A stretch of DNA of 64,000 nt. Origin: Prorocentrum cordatum. Lineage: Eukaryota > Sar > Dinophyceae > Prorocentrales > Prorocentraceae. Each line of letters opens with the position of its first letter. Position 1 is the first letter of the stretch. The stretch covers positions 83,501 through 147,500 of the forward strand of contig CAUYUJ010017803.1 in NCBI GenBank assembly GCA_963575745.1, in the 5' to 3' direction. The notes beneath the pieces were generated by a model, which saw only the letters and a program-made list of their open reading frames with translations, had not been told where the DNA came from and made no database searches. Position numbers and translations under genes: made by a program. Positions 20,354 to 31,344 of the stretch are shown in pieces.

Positions 20354-21747
20354 TCAAGCGGACGGGCGACGGCCCCTCCGCGGCAGTCTCTCCAGCCAGA
20401 CGTAGACGTGCGAGAGCGTGGAGCGCAAGCAGGCGCGGCAGCTCTGGCAGTAGCCGTGCTTCCCCACCAGGCGCCCGATGTCCGTGCGGTAGACCTTCTC
20501 CTGCCCCAGCTGCGTGAGCGCGGCGGCGAACAGGTCGAGGCGGCGGCGGCGGGTGGTCCCCACCCAGTGCTCAGTAGGATGAACCCCGGTGCCCTGGAAC
20601 TCGCCCTGGCCGCCGTCAACCGATTTGCCGCGGTGCGCAGGGGTGCCCATGCGGTCCCAGGCGCGCTCCGCCTTGGTCATCCAGAAGGCGGCGGAGCTGC
20701 GCGCGCGGTCGCCTGCCAAGCGCTCGCCCAGCGCCCACAGGTCGCCAATGATGGAGCCCCGCAGCGGCAGCTCGTGGGGGCAGAGCTCGTCTAAGGTCAC
20801 CCTGCGCTCCTGCGGCAGCCCAGCCTTCAGGAACGCTGTGTCCGACGCCGCCTGCGCCCACCCAGCCGACGGCGCGAAGCCCATGGGGGTGGCGCGGTGG
20901 ACGGGGTAGACGTCGGGCCCCCCCTCGCGGATCTGGCACTGGGGGATGCGCCATGCACTTCTGCCGGCGCTTGCCGATGGCCAACTGGTGGAAGTAGTGC
21001 CGCAGGTCACGCTTCCAGAGCTTCACCCTGGTGCCAGGCCTGGTCTTCACCACGCGCAGCCTCGACGGGTAGGCAAAGGTAGGGCGAGGAAGGCGGTCGG
21101 GGTCCAGCGGCTGGTTCACAGGGAGGTCCGAGATCACCCGCTGCTGTGTCCGACTTCTTCGCGCCGAACGCGCCTGCCACCCATGGGGGGCCCCGATGCT
21201 TGCGGACGCGCATCTTGGACCCGTAGGACTGGGGGCCACCTGCCACGCTGCGAGCAACCAGGCGAGGATACGTAGAATCGATCAGGGCGCGTGGTCTCTT
21301 GACTCTTGCGGGACGCTCGCCACTGCTGAGGAGCAGCGCTCGAGGATGACGAACCTGGTCTGCAAGCCCAGGGAAGTGTTCGTCCAGCAGCCCAGCCAAG
21401 TCAACCGCTGCGGCATGGTCGGGAAAGCCCCCGCGCTCGCCCAGCGGCTTCGCGACGCGCTTGAGCGGCTCGTAGCCGTCGGTGCGCCGCAAGAACTCAT
21501 CAATTGCCGCCGCCTCGGGCCCAGCCAGCCCAGCCACAAGGCAACGAGAGACGCCATGCAGCATGCGCCTTTGCACGCGTCTCTGAGCCTGCGTCGGCAC
21601 CTGGTGGTAGTCGCGGACCGCGCCGTAGAGGTCGTTGACAGCCGTGATGCACAGGATAGCCCAAACCAAAATTGCGCCCCGCTGGTTGCGCCCGAACTTT
21701 GCGAGCTCAGCGTCTCCGCGCCGCACCAGCGGGACAAGGAAGATCAC
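20354..21747 (-). pseudogene. E1 reverse transcriptase, degenerate
   Basis: Upstream linker (DYHQVPTQAQRRVQRRMLHG ... RALIDSTYPRLVARS), then palm motif A in VKLWKRDLRHYFHQLAIG (Asp near 21008), motif B in ATPMGFAPSAGWAQAASDTAF, and motif C as SIIGDLWALG (near 20745) where I, I, G, D replaces YxDD. The first catalytic Asp is thus Gly. The next block EFQGTGVHPTEHWVG matches the Gly-x-x-His region after the palm. At least two frame changes occur, at about 21180 and 21010. Likely inactive. Confidence 0.65.
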
Positions 21748-21949
21748 TGGCGACGACGCGCCGACTCCACGACCCGCGGACGTCCGGCGCGTCCTCGACG
21801 AAGGGGCGCCCCCAATGGCCCGCCTGCGAAGCTGAGCCAGTCACCGAGACCGACCACCACGGAGACGAGGGAGAACTCCTGGCCTCCTCGGCGCAGCCAT
21901 CTCTGCCGCGCCCTCCCCCATCGCATCGCATGGTGAGTTTCAGGAGTCC

Positions 21950-23596
21950 GCCAGCAGCGACTCCTCCGCCCCCCCCCGTCCGCAGCTCCGCGGCCCCCGC
22001 CTTCTCCCAGGACCCGCCCTTGGACTTGGCCCGCTGGATTGCGATGGTGCGCTGCGCCAGCGCGTCCATCGCGGTGGCCAGGTCCTGGGTGTTGATGAGG
22101 TCCATCACCGGCGCGATCGTCTGCACCTCCCTCTGGTCGCGCAGCTCCGTGAGTCCTGAGTGGGCCTGCGCCCGCGTCGTCGTCGGCTCCCGACGCAGCT
22201 GCTTCGTCTCGCCGGGGCGCCCATGGCTCAACTCCCTGTGCACCACCGCCAGGAAGTAGCCCGAGAGCGCCCCTGGGTGCTTGGCCGCGAAGGCGAGCAG
22301 GTCACCCTTTGCTTCGAACTTCTCGGTCTCCAACTTTCGCTCCTGAGCTGGGTCCACTCGGCGGTTCTTCGCCCTTGGACCCCTCCACTGCAGGTGCTCG
22401 CTGTCGCTGCTGGAGCCGCTGCTGACGCTGCTGCTTGAGGGCCCGCTCGAGCTGCTTCGTTTCTTATTATTGGTATTATTGTTATTGTTCTTCTTGTCGG
22501 CCTTCTTGTCCCGCCTCTTCTTTCTCTGGTCGAGGGGCCCGCGGGCGGAAGCCCCGCCCTGCAGCTGTGACTGGGTGGCCCGCACCTCCTGCAACATCGT
22601 CGCCGGGCCCAGGGGCGCGGCCCCCGCCCCTGCGGGGTCGGGCGCGCCCGCCGCCCCGAAGCCCAGCCCCGCGGCAGCCGCGGGCGCCGCCGCGGCCGCG
22701 CCTGGCAGTGCAGCCGCCGCGCCCCGCAGAGGCGCCGCCGCCGCCGCCCCCGCAGGCGCCGCCGCCAGAGCTCCGCCTCCAGGACCAGCAGGGGCGGGGC
22801 CGCCCACAGGCATGAACACGGGCAGCCCACGCAGAGCGGCGCCCGCGTCCATCCCCGCGCGTAGGGGGGCGGCCATGGCCCCAAGGGCGGCGCCCACGCC
22901 CTGGGCCGCCGCGTGCGGAGGGGCGCAGACCCAGTTGACCGCGGCCGCCGGGGTGCCGAACGGCGCCGTGCGCAAGGCCCCACCGCCCGGCACCACCGCG
23001 GCGCGGAAGTTCCCAGGCAGCAGCCGCGCGAGCACCCACGCGAGAGTCGTGCCCGCGTCGTCCGTGCTGAGGCCGAGGCTGCAGTCTTCCCCCTGCACCT
23101 GGCCGAAGACGAGGACCTCGCCCCATTCGGCTCCACGAGCCACCGGCACCCAGCGCGGAGCCCCCGCGCCGACGGCCGCACCTGCCGCCAGCGCCATCTC
23201 CGTCAAGGCGTACTCCAGAGCGGTTGAAGCAGCTGCGAGCTCGCGATGGCGCGCCCGCTCGGCTCGCCGAGCCCTCCAACACCACCGCGGGCGCCGAGCC
23301 CCCGCGCAGCAGGCCCCCCAGGCGCCGCCCGCGAAGTCGCGGCACGCCGACCAGCAGGCACGGGCACCCCGTGCTGCTCGCCAGCGATGCTCCCAGGCGA
23401 GCGCCGCCAGGGAGCTGGCCAAGGTGGCAACGGCACGCAGCCCGCGCCAGCCCCAAGCCCAGGCGGCCTCTGCGCCCTGGGCGGCGACCGCGAGCCCGCG
23501 GGGCCCAGCCGCCCCGAGCGCGCAGACCGCCTCGGGAATGAGGTGGGCGGCCGACCACAGCGCCGCCTGTTTTCCAGAGCGCCGCTGGCGCGCCAA
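21950..23596 (-). CDS. E1 ORF1, gag-like
   Basis: The longest natural-looking frame of E1, about 550 codons. It opens with Ala/Trp-rich helical sequence (AEAAWAWGWRGLRAVATLAS), then EWGEVLVFGQVQGEDCSLGL, a Gly/Ala/Pro-rich stretch (about 250-330), a Lys/Asn/Ser tract (KKRRDKKADKKNNNNN), and a C-terminal helical region (FAAKHPGALSGYFLAVVHRE ... APVMDLINTQDLATAMDALAQ) that I recognise only as a region common in dinoflagellate retroelement gag-like proteins. The asparagine run comes from an ATT/GTT microsatellite. The last ~80 codons of the open frame (below 21950) look out of phase. It follows A1 and a spliced-leader-like TTGGCTCAAG on this strand. Confidence 0.55.
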
Positions 23597-23675
23597 CCAG
23601 GAGGGCCGATCGCAAGCAGGCGGCTACTTCGGCGCCGCCCGCCGCGGCGCCCCCACAGATCGCCGCCGGGCGATC

Positions 23676-23685
23676 TTGAGCCAAG
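23676..23685 (-). other. Spliced-leader-like TTGGCTCAAG at the 5' end of E1
   Basis: On the minus strand the A1 repeat ends in ...TATTTTC and is followed by TTGGCTCAAG, identical to the last ten bases of the dinoflagellate spliced leader. The second copy of the repeat (A2) has TTTGGCCCCG at this point, so the match is specific to the 5' copy. It could be a relict of a trans-spliced transcript or chance. Confidence 0.4.
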
Positions 23686-23785
23686 AAAATATACACATGC
23701 GCAGTCGTCCAAATGTCGACACGAGAAGAGATGAGACCCAAGGACATTCCGAAAACCATACAGCAAGCTCTTCCTATGTGTTGCA
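23680..23785 (-). repeat. E1 terminal repeat A1
   Basis: Direct repeat of 18429-18535 (about 87% over 97 bp). It marks the 5' end of E1 on the minus strand. Confidence 0.85.
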
Positions 23786-23825
23786 CCACGTCGACTCTCC
23801 TGTCTAAAAAGAGAATCGACTCTAA

Positions 23826-25185
23826 CCCCCCCCCGAGTTATCGCTACCCCTATCGGGTGTGTAAATCATATATGATTATGACCACATGTCCATCCTAAAT
23901 ATGAAGTTACACTATCCCAGGGGGGCCGGCCCCCCCCCCCCGAGGTTCCCTCGTGCAAATAAAAACACTGATGCGGTGACAGTTTTTGTTCTAACATAGC
24001 ACTTTTTCGCGAAACCCTTGCGCGAAACACGGGGCGAAGCGCGCGCGCGCGCGTCGTCGCGCGCGCACGCCGAAATCCTTCAAACACCTTCGGTGCCAGA
24101 AGGATTTCGCAATCGAGTTTCCCCCATACAAAAATACAATAACATATGGTTTCGTAACACTGATGTGCTTAAACAACTTACGCGCGAGCTCTTGCGAAAT
24201 CTTAGGAAAACCGTAGGTTTTCAAGCTGTTCACAACATGCTACCAAACGGGCTGCGCGCGCGCGCATGTCGAAATCTGCCGGGCGCCCTTGCGCGCGTGC
24301 CGTCGCGAGAATCCCCCGCAACAAATGGAACCAAGTGCAGACGCGCGCGTCGTCGCGCGCGCATGCCGAAAACCTTCAAAACCCATAGGTTTCGGAAGGA
24401 TTTCAAAATCGCGTGTCCAGAAAACCTACAAGAACGCAAAGTTTCGCAAAACGGATTTTCAACAAAAGCGCACGCGCTCTTGCATCGTCGTCGTCATCGT
24501 CGTCCTCCTCCCTCCCCCCGCGTCGTCGTCGTCGTCGCCTACGTCGTCCTGTCTTTCCTCGGGCTCGTCGTCGTCGTCCTCTTTGGCGTCGTGGTCGTTT
24601 CCGTCGTCGTTGTCGCCGTGGTCGTCCTTCCTCCTCCTCCCTCGTCGTCGTCGTCCGTCGTCGGCGTCTCGTCGTCGCCCCTCCTATTTCGTCGCCGTCG
24701 TCGTTGTTGTCGTCGTTGTCGTCATCGTCTTCCCTCCTCCCTTCCTCCACCCTCGTCGTCGTCGTCGTCGTCCGTCGTCGGCACCTCGTCGTCGCCCCTC
24801 CTATTTCGTCGCCGTCGTCGTCGTCGTTGTCGTCGTCTCGTCGTCGTCTTCCCTCCTCCCTCGTCGTTGTCGTCGTCGGCGTCGCCGTCCTTCCTCCTTC
24901 TTCGTCGTTCGCGTCGTCGCCGTCCTCCCTGCTCCCTCGTCGTTGTCGTCGTTGTCGTCGTTGTCGCCGTCGTCGTACTTCCTCCTCCCTCGTCGTCGTC
25001 TTCGTTGGCGTCGTCGTCGTCTTCGTCGTCGTCGGCGTCGTCGTCGTTGTCGAAGTCGTCGGAGACGTCGTCGGTGTCGTCGCAGTCGTTGTCGTCGGCG
25101 TCGTCGTAGTCGGTCTCAATATGTTTTGCAAACCAAGTTGCGGGTGGGTGGGTGGGCGGGACGTTTGCAAGAGCGTGGAATGTGT
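23826..25185 (+). repeat. Dispersed repeat R, copy a
   Basis: Starts with a C run and GAGTTATCGCTACCCC, then the conserved ACCACATGTCCATCCTAAAT. Two hairpin modules follow (24036-24110 and 24335-24410): a CG-alternating palindrome, then GAAATCCTTC and its complement GAAGGATTTC spaced by 17 bases. A GTC/CGT-rich microsatellite runs from about 24485 to 25115. The unit ends TTTTGCAAACCAAGTTGCGGGTGGG. Long Arg/Ser/Val or Asp/Thr ORFs across it are artefacts. Copies b-f share the same order of parts. Confidence 0.8.
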
Positions 25186-25465
25186 CACATCATGGGTAAC
25201 AATCAATTGCACCACATAGATGGGGCCGCATAGACTGCAGCACATCGATGGCACCACATGGGTGCGCCACACGCATGCATTACGCCACACTGACTGCACG
25301 ATATGGATTGCACCACGCACATTGGACCACATGCGTTGCACTACACATTTTGCGCCACATAGCTTACGCCAGATTGATTGCACGACGTATATTGCACGCA
25401 TAATTTGCACCACGTCGGTTGCGCCGCATAGATTGCACATCATAGTTTACATCGCATATAGTGCC
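25186..25465 (+). repeat. Degenerate ~20-bp tandem repeats (TGCACCACATAGAT family)
   Basis: About a dozen imperfect units of the type TGCACCACATAGAT-TGCGCC follow the end of repeat R. The same kind of array follows repeat-R copies at 32525-32645 and 44890-45065, so it seems attached to the R unit. Confidence 0.65.
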
Positions 25466-27119
25466 CCACGCGCAATGCAGGATCACTGTTTGAGGCCCGC
25501 GCTGGATCCAGGGAAATATCCCAATTTGTCGCCGCATCGAAGGTCGCGCGCGCGGCCCTGCCCGCGCTGCCGCCCCCTGCCCGGGAGCAGACCGCGGGCC
25601 CGCAGGGCATTGCTTGCGCGGCTTGCCCCGCCGCCCTACCTCGGGCGCCGCGCGGGGGGCCGCGGCCCACGGGCCCGAGCTAGATCGTCCGACCAGCCAG
25701 CCCCCGCGCGAAGGGTCAAACTCTCGAGCTCGCGCGCGAGCGGGGCCATAGCGACGGCGCCTACTGGCAAGGCCCCGGACCATTTGCGACCTGCCTGGCG
25801 GCATTTGAACGCGCAGCTCGCATGCGGGGCAGCGCCGGCGGCGCGCCGCACGCCCCGCGTCGCAGGCTGCGTTCGTTGAAGCGGGTCCCACTGCGGCCGC
25901 GCCGCGCGCCGCCTGCCGCTCGAGCGACGGCGCGGGGCAGCGCGCGAGCGCGGCCGCGCGCGTTGCCGATTTCTTCCGCGTCGCCCACTTCGCCTGACGG
26001 CGCCATCGCCCACTTGCGATGGTTTTGTTGTTTTCGCCCCCAGGGGTGCGTGACCTTCGTTCGCGGGCAGATCGGGCGCGCGTTCGCCCCGCGCCCCCTT
26101 CGCCTCGCAGCGGGCAGCCAGCGGCGTCGCGCGGCGCGCGTGCCAACCGCCCGCCCCCGCGCGCGCGCGCAAGCGCGGCTTCGTCCGCAAGCCGAAATGA
26201 TTCGGCCGTTTCGAAAGGCGCCCGCAGGGCGCGACCTTGCCAGGGCGCGCTGGCCGAGCGCCCGTCGCCGCGTCGAGCGACGGCGCCCCCGGCCTTCGCT
26301 GCGCGCGTGATCGGCGGCATCCGCGCCGCGCGCTCTCGACGCGCGCCCAACGCCCTCGCTTCCGCGCCGCGCATCCGCGCCGCCGCCCAATCGGCTGCCG
26401 AAGAGAGGCTCGGGGCGGTGGACGCAGGCGCCAGCGCGCGCGGGGGGCGCGCGCGGGGCGGCGGGCGATTGGGCGACGCCGCGCGCGCGCTCGCGCGCCG
26501 GGCCCAGGCTCAAGCTACCCGGCCAGCGCACTCTGCGCCGCGTCTTCATGGCCCTCGGTGCCCAGACGCGACAACCGTTGTATCGTGTGGCCTCGTCGCA
26601 GATGGTCTCCTCGGTTTATTGGCGCACGCGGGCGGCCTCCCCCTTGGGCCGCGCGCGACAGACGGGGCGGGCGACGCGCCGGCCGGCGCGGCCGCCGAGA
26701 CTTGGGGAGCCAAGCGCGCGAACAGGGCGGTGCGCGACGCCCGCTGAGGGCGGCGAGGCGATCGCGCCGGCGCGGCGCGCTGGCATTTGGGGGGGCGGGG
26801 GGGGGGGGGGGGGCGGCGCAGTCGGGCCGCGGGGCGGCGGGGGAGGAGCGCCCAATCAGATTGGTCATGGGGCGCGCCGCGTCGGCGCCAGACCCCAGCT
26901 GGCGGAGGGGCGGAAAGCCCGTCGCAAGAATGACCGCGGTGCGTTCGGGCACCTGCGTCCGCGCGATGCTGCGCGCTGGGTTTGATTGCGGGCGGCGGCG
27001 GGGGCTCGCGACGTCGCCGCCCGTCGCGAAGGGCGGGCAGGGGCGGCCAAGAACCTGTGGGCGATCGGAGCGGCGAGGGCAGCACGGCGGCGGCAATGTT
27101 CGGGTTGCAGACCCAGGGC

Positions 27120-27260
27120 TCTAGCATGCGGTCATGCGAGCATACGAGAAGGCCGTTCGGCCTTTCGAACCATGCGAGCGTTCTAGCAGACGGCTTGGCC
27201 CCTCGGATCACGCGAGCATGCGGCATGCGATTCGGCATGCTCGCATGCGAGCATGTGGGG
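27120..27260. repeat. Cluster of ATGCGAGCAT-type inverted motifs with a perfect 20-bp palindrome
   Basis: 27236-27255 is a perfect palindrome, CATGCTCGCA followed by its reverse complement. Around it, GCGAGCAT or ATGCGAGC occurs several more times in both orientations, and AAGGCC-GTTC-GGCCTT (27150-27165) forms a small hairpin. Confidence 0.6.
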
Positions 27261-28951
27261 CGAAGGGGGCGGTGCGCGTGCTCGTTGCCGCTGGCGGCGC
27301 AGTGCGCGTCGTCGGTCTGGGGCGGGGTGCGCGCGGCGGGCCCTGGGCCCCAGTCCAACGCGCGAAGTGCTCGCACCCCCGCGGCGATCGAAACCCTTGC
27401 GGCATCCGCGCGGCGGGTGGCGCTGGCATCCCCTAACTGTTGGGCTTGCCGAGCTGGTTGGCCCCTTTGAGCCGCTCGGGCTGGCGCCGACGGCCCCGTG
27501 GAACCGCCGCGCCGCCGTCGCCCGCCGACGCGCGCGCGGGGCCAGCGCGAAATCGTCGGCCAGGGCGAAGCCCGCGCAAACAGGCGCCGCGCGCTGGTCG
27601 GCGTTCGGCTGAGGGCAACAACCGCCCCGCCTCTGGCCACTCGCGCTCGCGGCGCATCGGCGGCGGCAGCGCGTCGCAAACGCGGCGCGCGCAGCCGCGC
27701 TGCCCCCGATCGCGCCCGCGTCTGGTAGCGCTGGCCCCTGCTCCGCTGAGCCGTCGCAGGTCGGCTCGCACTGTGCCGGGCCATCCGGCGACGCGGCGGG
27801 GGCGGCGTCGCCGTCGGCAGCGCCCCCTACCTCGCCCATGCGGCGCCGCCCTGCGGCGCCGCCCAGAAGAGGTCGGCCGCGCGATCGCTGAGCGGCGGTG
27901 AGACGCGGGCTGCAGCGCGCGCCGCACGGCCGCCGCGCGCTGGAACGTCGCTTCGTCTCGCGTCGACAGCGCGCGTCGCCGACCGCGCGGGCGCGCGTCG
28001 CCGCCGCGGGCGGGGCCCGGCGCGGCGGGGCGCGCATCTGCGCATCGCGCTGCGCGCGGGCAGCGCTGCAGCTGGCCGCGCGCGAGCGGCCGCTCCGCGC
28101 GCGGCGCCCAGAAATGGGGGCGGGGGCCCGCGGCGGGCCGACGCCGTCGGCCGCGGATTTATCGCGCAGGACGCGTCGGGAAACCTAATTTTCCACATCG
28201 TCTCGTCGCAGGTCGACGTGGGGAAATACCTTAGCTGCGGAAGGACATTTCTTTACTATGTAAGACAAAATCGGGTCGGCCAGGGGCGTGTCGCGCGGGT
28301 CGGCCACGGCGGGCCCGTCCGCCCGAACCGCGCCGGGCGGCGCGGCGCTGCCCGTTGCGCGCCGACCTCGAGGCTTGCCGCCCGATCGCGCGGGCGGCGT
28401 CGGTCGGGCGGCACCAGGTTCGCCAGCTCGCGCGGGCCCGCCATGGCCAGCGCTTGCTCCTGATGCACTGCGTGCAGCACAGGGGCGAACAACTTGTAAC
28501 TGTTCGCAATCGCGCGCCTCCCCAGCCACCCCCCGTTCCTGTGCGCGATTGCAAATTACAATATCAGTCCAAGGTGTCGGCCATGGCCGCGCCGCCGCGG
28601 CGCTGAGTCGATGGGCCTCGGAGCGGCGCGCCGACCGTAACGCGCCGCTTCCGATCTCCGCGCGGCGGCGCGCGACGATTGCGCAGCCCGCCCACGCGTC
28701 GCGCGCGCGGGCGCTCGGGCGAGCGGGGCGGCCGCGCGCGAGCAGCGTTCCCGCGTCCGCGCGATGGAAATTCACATGCCCGCGCGGCGCGATTGGGATC
28801 GCGGGTCGGTCGGCGCTGCAGGGCGCCGGCGTTCGGCGGCCGCGTCGGCGCGGCGCGCCGTCGCGCTCGCGGCCGAGCCGCGCGCTGCGAACCGACGCCC
28901 GCCGACAGACCCGCGGGGGCCCGACCTCCTCGCGACCCTTCTCTCGGGCAG

Positions 28952-29012
28952 CGCTGCCGCCCCTGCGCACGGGCGCGCAGCGCTGCCGCCCCTGCGCACG
29001 GGCGCCAGCAGT
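28952..29012 (+). repeat. Tandem duplication of a ~30-bp GC-rich unit
   Basis: GCAGCGCTGCCGCCCCTGCG with CACGGGCG occurs twice in direct tandem. Confidence 0.7.
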
Positions 29013-29400
29013 TTTCCGCCGAGCCGGGGGGCGCGCCGCGACGCGCGCCCTGCCGCGCAGTCTGGCGAGCGCCGCGGGCGCGCATCTCTGAATCGCATCG
29101 CTGCCATCCGCGCGGTGCTATGACAGAGCCGTCTCCGACCACCCCTCCCCGTCGCGGGCCTTGCGCGCGATCGGGCGCCCCAGATCTAGCCCCCCGAAGT
29201 TGCAGCCATTCGCCGATCCTTCGAACGCGCGGCGAGGAGGCATTTGCGCGCCGCGCGGGCGCTCGCTCGAGCCGCCAGCGCAACGCATTTGAATTTGAGA
29301 CACCCGCTTTGCATTGGCTTCTCGCGCGTCTAGCCGCGGCGCCGCCGCGCATTTTGGAAGTCGTCGCAGATGCCCCCCCGGCCTCGGCGAACATGTTAAA

Positions 29401-29947
29401 AGCATAACGTTTGTGTGGTGTTCTTTCATAGGGCAGTGCTGGCGCTGAGGGGCTTCTGCTTCTCTTTCAAAGAACTGAGCTTGGGCGTCGGTCCGGCGCG
29501 CGCGGGCGCCTGCGTCGTCGTCGTCGTCGACGGCGACGGCGCCGATGTTAGTCTTGACGCCGACATCATCAGCACTGCCGCCGCCGTGGTCACCTTCGTC
29601 ATCGTCGCCGCCGCAAGGGGGGGGCGCCGTTGCGCACCGCGCCCGCCTGGGTCGCCGACCCGCGCCAGAGTGCCCGCGCGCCAGCGCGGCCTCTGAAGCG
29701 CGCGCGGAAGTCTCCGCGGCAGACGGCCACGGCGGCCGCGGCAGCATTGCCGCGCCAGCAGGCGCAGTCGAATGAGTTCTGCCTGCCAAGTGGCGGGTGG
29801 ATGGGCGGGTGGACGGGCGAGCGGCTCGAGCATGGGGGGGGGGGGGGGGGGGGGGCGGTCCGCGCGCGAGGAAACCAATGTCGAAATCACGACGTAGACT
29901 GCGCGCCGCATTGCCTACGCGACATAGATTCTCCTTTCCAAGAAGAC
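29401..29947. other. Spacer with CGT microsatellite and poly-G run, no gene seen
   Basis: It holds a GTC tract (29514-29530), an imperfect GCCGCC/GTC mix to 29615, and a G run of about 22 bases at 29834-29855. Open frames show no recognisable protein. Confidence 0.5.
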
Positions 29948-31325
29948 TCTACCCCCCCCCGGCGTTATCGCCCCCCCCCCCCCTTGTCGGGCATGTTAAT
30001 CACATGTGATTCTGACCACATGTCCATCCTAAATACGAATTTACACTATCCCAGAGGGGCCGGCCCCCCCCCCTGAGGTCCCCTTGTAAAAAACACTATG
30101 CGGTGACAACTTATGCTCTAACGTAACACTGTTTTTCGCAAATCGCTTACAACAAATACGAAGTGCACGCGCGCGCGTCGTCGCGCGCTTGCCGAAATTC
30201 TTCAAAAACCTTCGGTGCCAGAAGGATTTCGCAATCGAGTTTCCAAAAAACATACAAAACATCAGGTTTCGTAGCACGGATGTTCTAAAAAAGCTTACGC
30301 GCGAGCTCTTGCGAAACCTGAAGGAAACCATAGCTTTTTCAAGATTTTCACAACGTGCTACCTAACGGGCGTCGCGCGCGCATGTCGAAATCTGTCGAAC
30401 GCCCTTGCACGTGTGCCGTCGCGAGAATCCTTTGCTATAAATGAGGCGAAGTGCAGGCGCGCGCGTCGTTGCGCGCGCACGCCGAAATCCATCAAAACCC
30501 ATTGGTTTCGAAAAGATTTCAAAATCGCGCGCCCAAAAAACTAACAAAAACACCAGGTTTCGCAACGCGGATTTTCAACAAAAGCGTGTGCGCTCGCTCT
30601 TGCGGCGTCGTCGTCGCCGTCGTCGTCGTCGGCGTCGCCGTCCCCCCTCCTCCCGCGTCGTCGTCGTCGTCGTCGCCTACGTCGTCCTGTGTCTTTCCTC
30701 GCGTTCGTCGTCGCCGTCCTCTTTGGCGTCGCAGTCGTTTCCGTCGTCGTTGTCGCCGTGGTCGTCCTCCCTTCCTCCACCCTCGTCGTCGTCGTCGTCG
30801 TCCGTCGTCGGCACCTCGTCGTCGCCCCTCCTATTTCGTCGCCGTCGTCGTCGTCGTTGTCGTCGTCTCGTCGTCGTCTTCCCTCCTCCCTCGTCGGTGT
30901 CGTCGTCGGCGTCGCCGCCCTTCCTCCTTCTTCGTCGTTCGCGTTGTCGCCGTCCTCCCTCCCCCCTCGTCGTCGTCGTTGTCGTCGTTGTCGTCGTTGT
31001 CGCCGTCGTCGTCCCCCCTCCTCCCTCGTCGTCGTCTTCGTTGGCGACGTCGTCGTCGTCTTCGTCGTCGTCGTCGGCGTCGGCGTCGTCGTCTTCGTCG
31101 TCGTCGACGTCGGCGGCGTCGTCGTCGTCGCCGCCGTCGTCGTCGTCGTCGTCGTCGGCCGCCTTGCTTCTCCGGCCTTCTTGGGGCGCTCTCGAGACGC
31201 CCCCGAGGGCTCCAAGACGATCCCGGAGCGATATCTGCGCTCGGTCCCGCATGGGTTTTGCAAGCCAAGTTGCGGGCGGGTGGGTGGGGCGATTGCGCGA
31301 GCAGTGGAGTTGACAACTTCAAGTT
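29948..31325 (+). repeat. Dispersed repeat R, copy b
   Basis: Same order of parts as copy a: GCGTTATCGCCCC..., ACCACATGTCCATCCTAAAT (30017-30036), hairpin modules at about 30165-30232 and 30455-30520, a GTC microsatellite from about 30605 to 31155, then TTTTGCAAGCCAAGTTGCGGGCGGG (31256-31280). Before the end it carries a private insert (31157-31250) with GGGGCG...CGCCCC inverted sequence. Confidence 0.8.
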
Positions 31326-31344
31326 AGGCAAGTGAGTATCTTTA

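Larger units (their letters stand above)
18120..23785 (-). mobile_element. Retroelement E1 (RT, RH, MT-like, truncated YR) with direct terminal repeats
   Basis: Minus-strand order: A1 repeat (23680-23785), ORF1/gag-like, RT, RNase H, MT-like, N-terminal part of a tyrosine recombinase, B1-like segment, A2 repeat (18429-18535), B2-like segment. A1 and A2 are direct repeats, about 87% identical over 97 bp by eye. B1 and B2 are recognisable only by a short match (CAAAGGAGTCGATGGGCCAAGGCG at 18615-18638 against 18297-18321, 22 of 24). The recombinase catalytic box is absent and an RT catalytic Asp is replaced, so E1 is probably non-autonomous. The left limit is approximate. Confidence 0.75.
25466..29400. 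other. Very GC-rich stretch with no recognisable gene
   Basis: Nearly 4 kb of CG/GC-alternating sequence. ORFs are open on all frames because stop codons are rare, and none shows ordered protein-like sequence or a known motif. Notable details: a poly-G run near 26795-26815, an inverted-motif cluster at 27120-27260, and a short tandem duplication at 28952-29012. It could be a decayed gene region or regulatory DNA; I see nothing that decides. Confidence 0.5.

Noticed and set aside
24413-25443. Long Arg/Ser/Val or Asp/Thr ORFs across repeat R copies
   Set aside because: Translations of imperfect GTC/CGT microsatellites in all frames and both strands; no ordered protein.
25440-29400. Many overlapping Ala/Arg/Pro-rich ORFs
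   Set aside because: Stop codons are rare in this GC-rich DNA; both strands are equally open and no motif is present.
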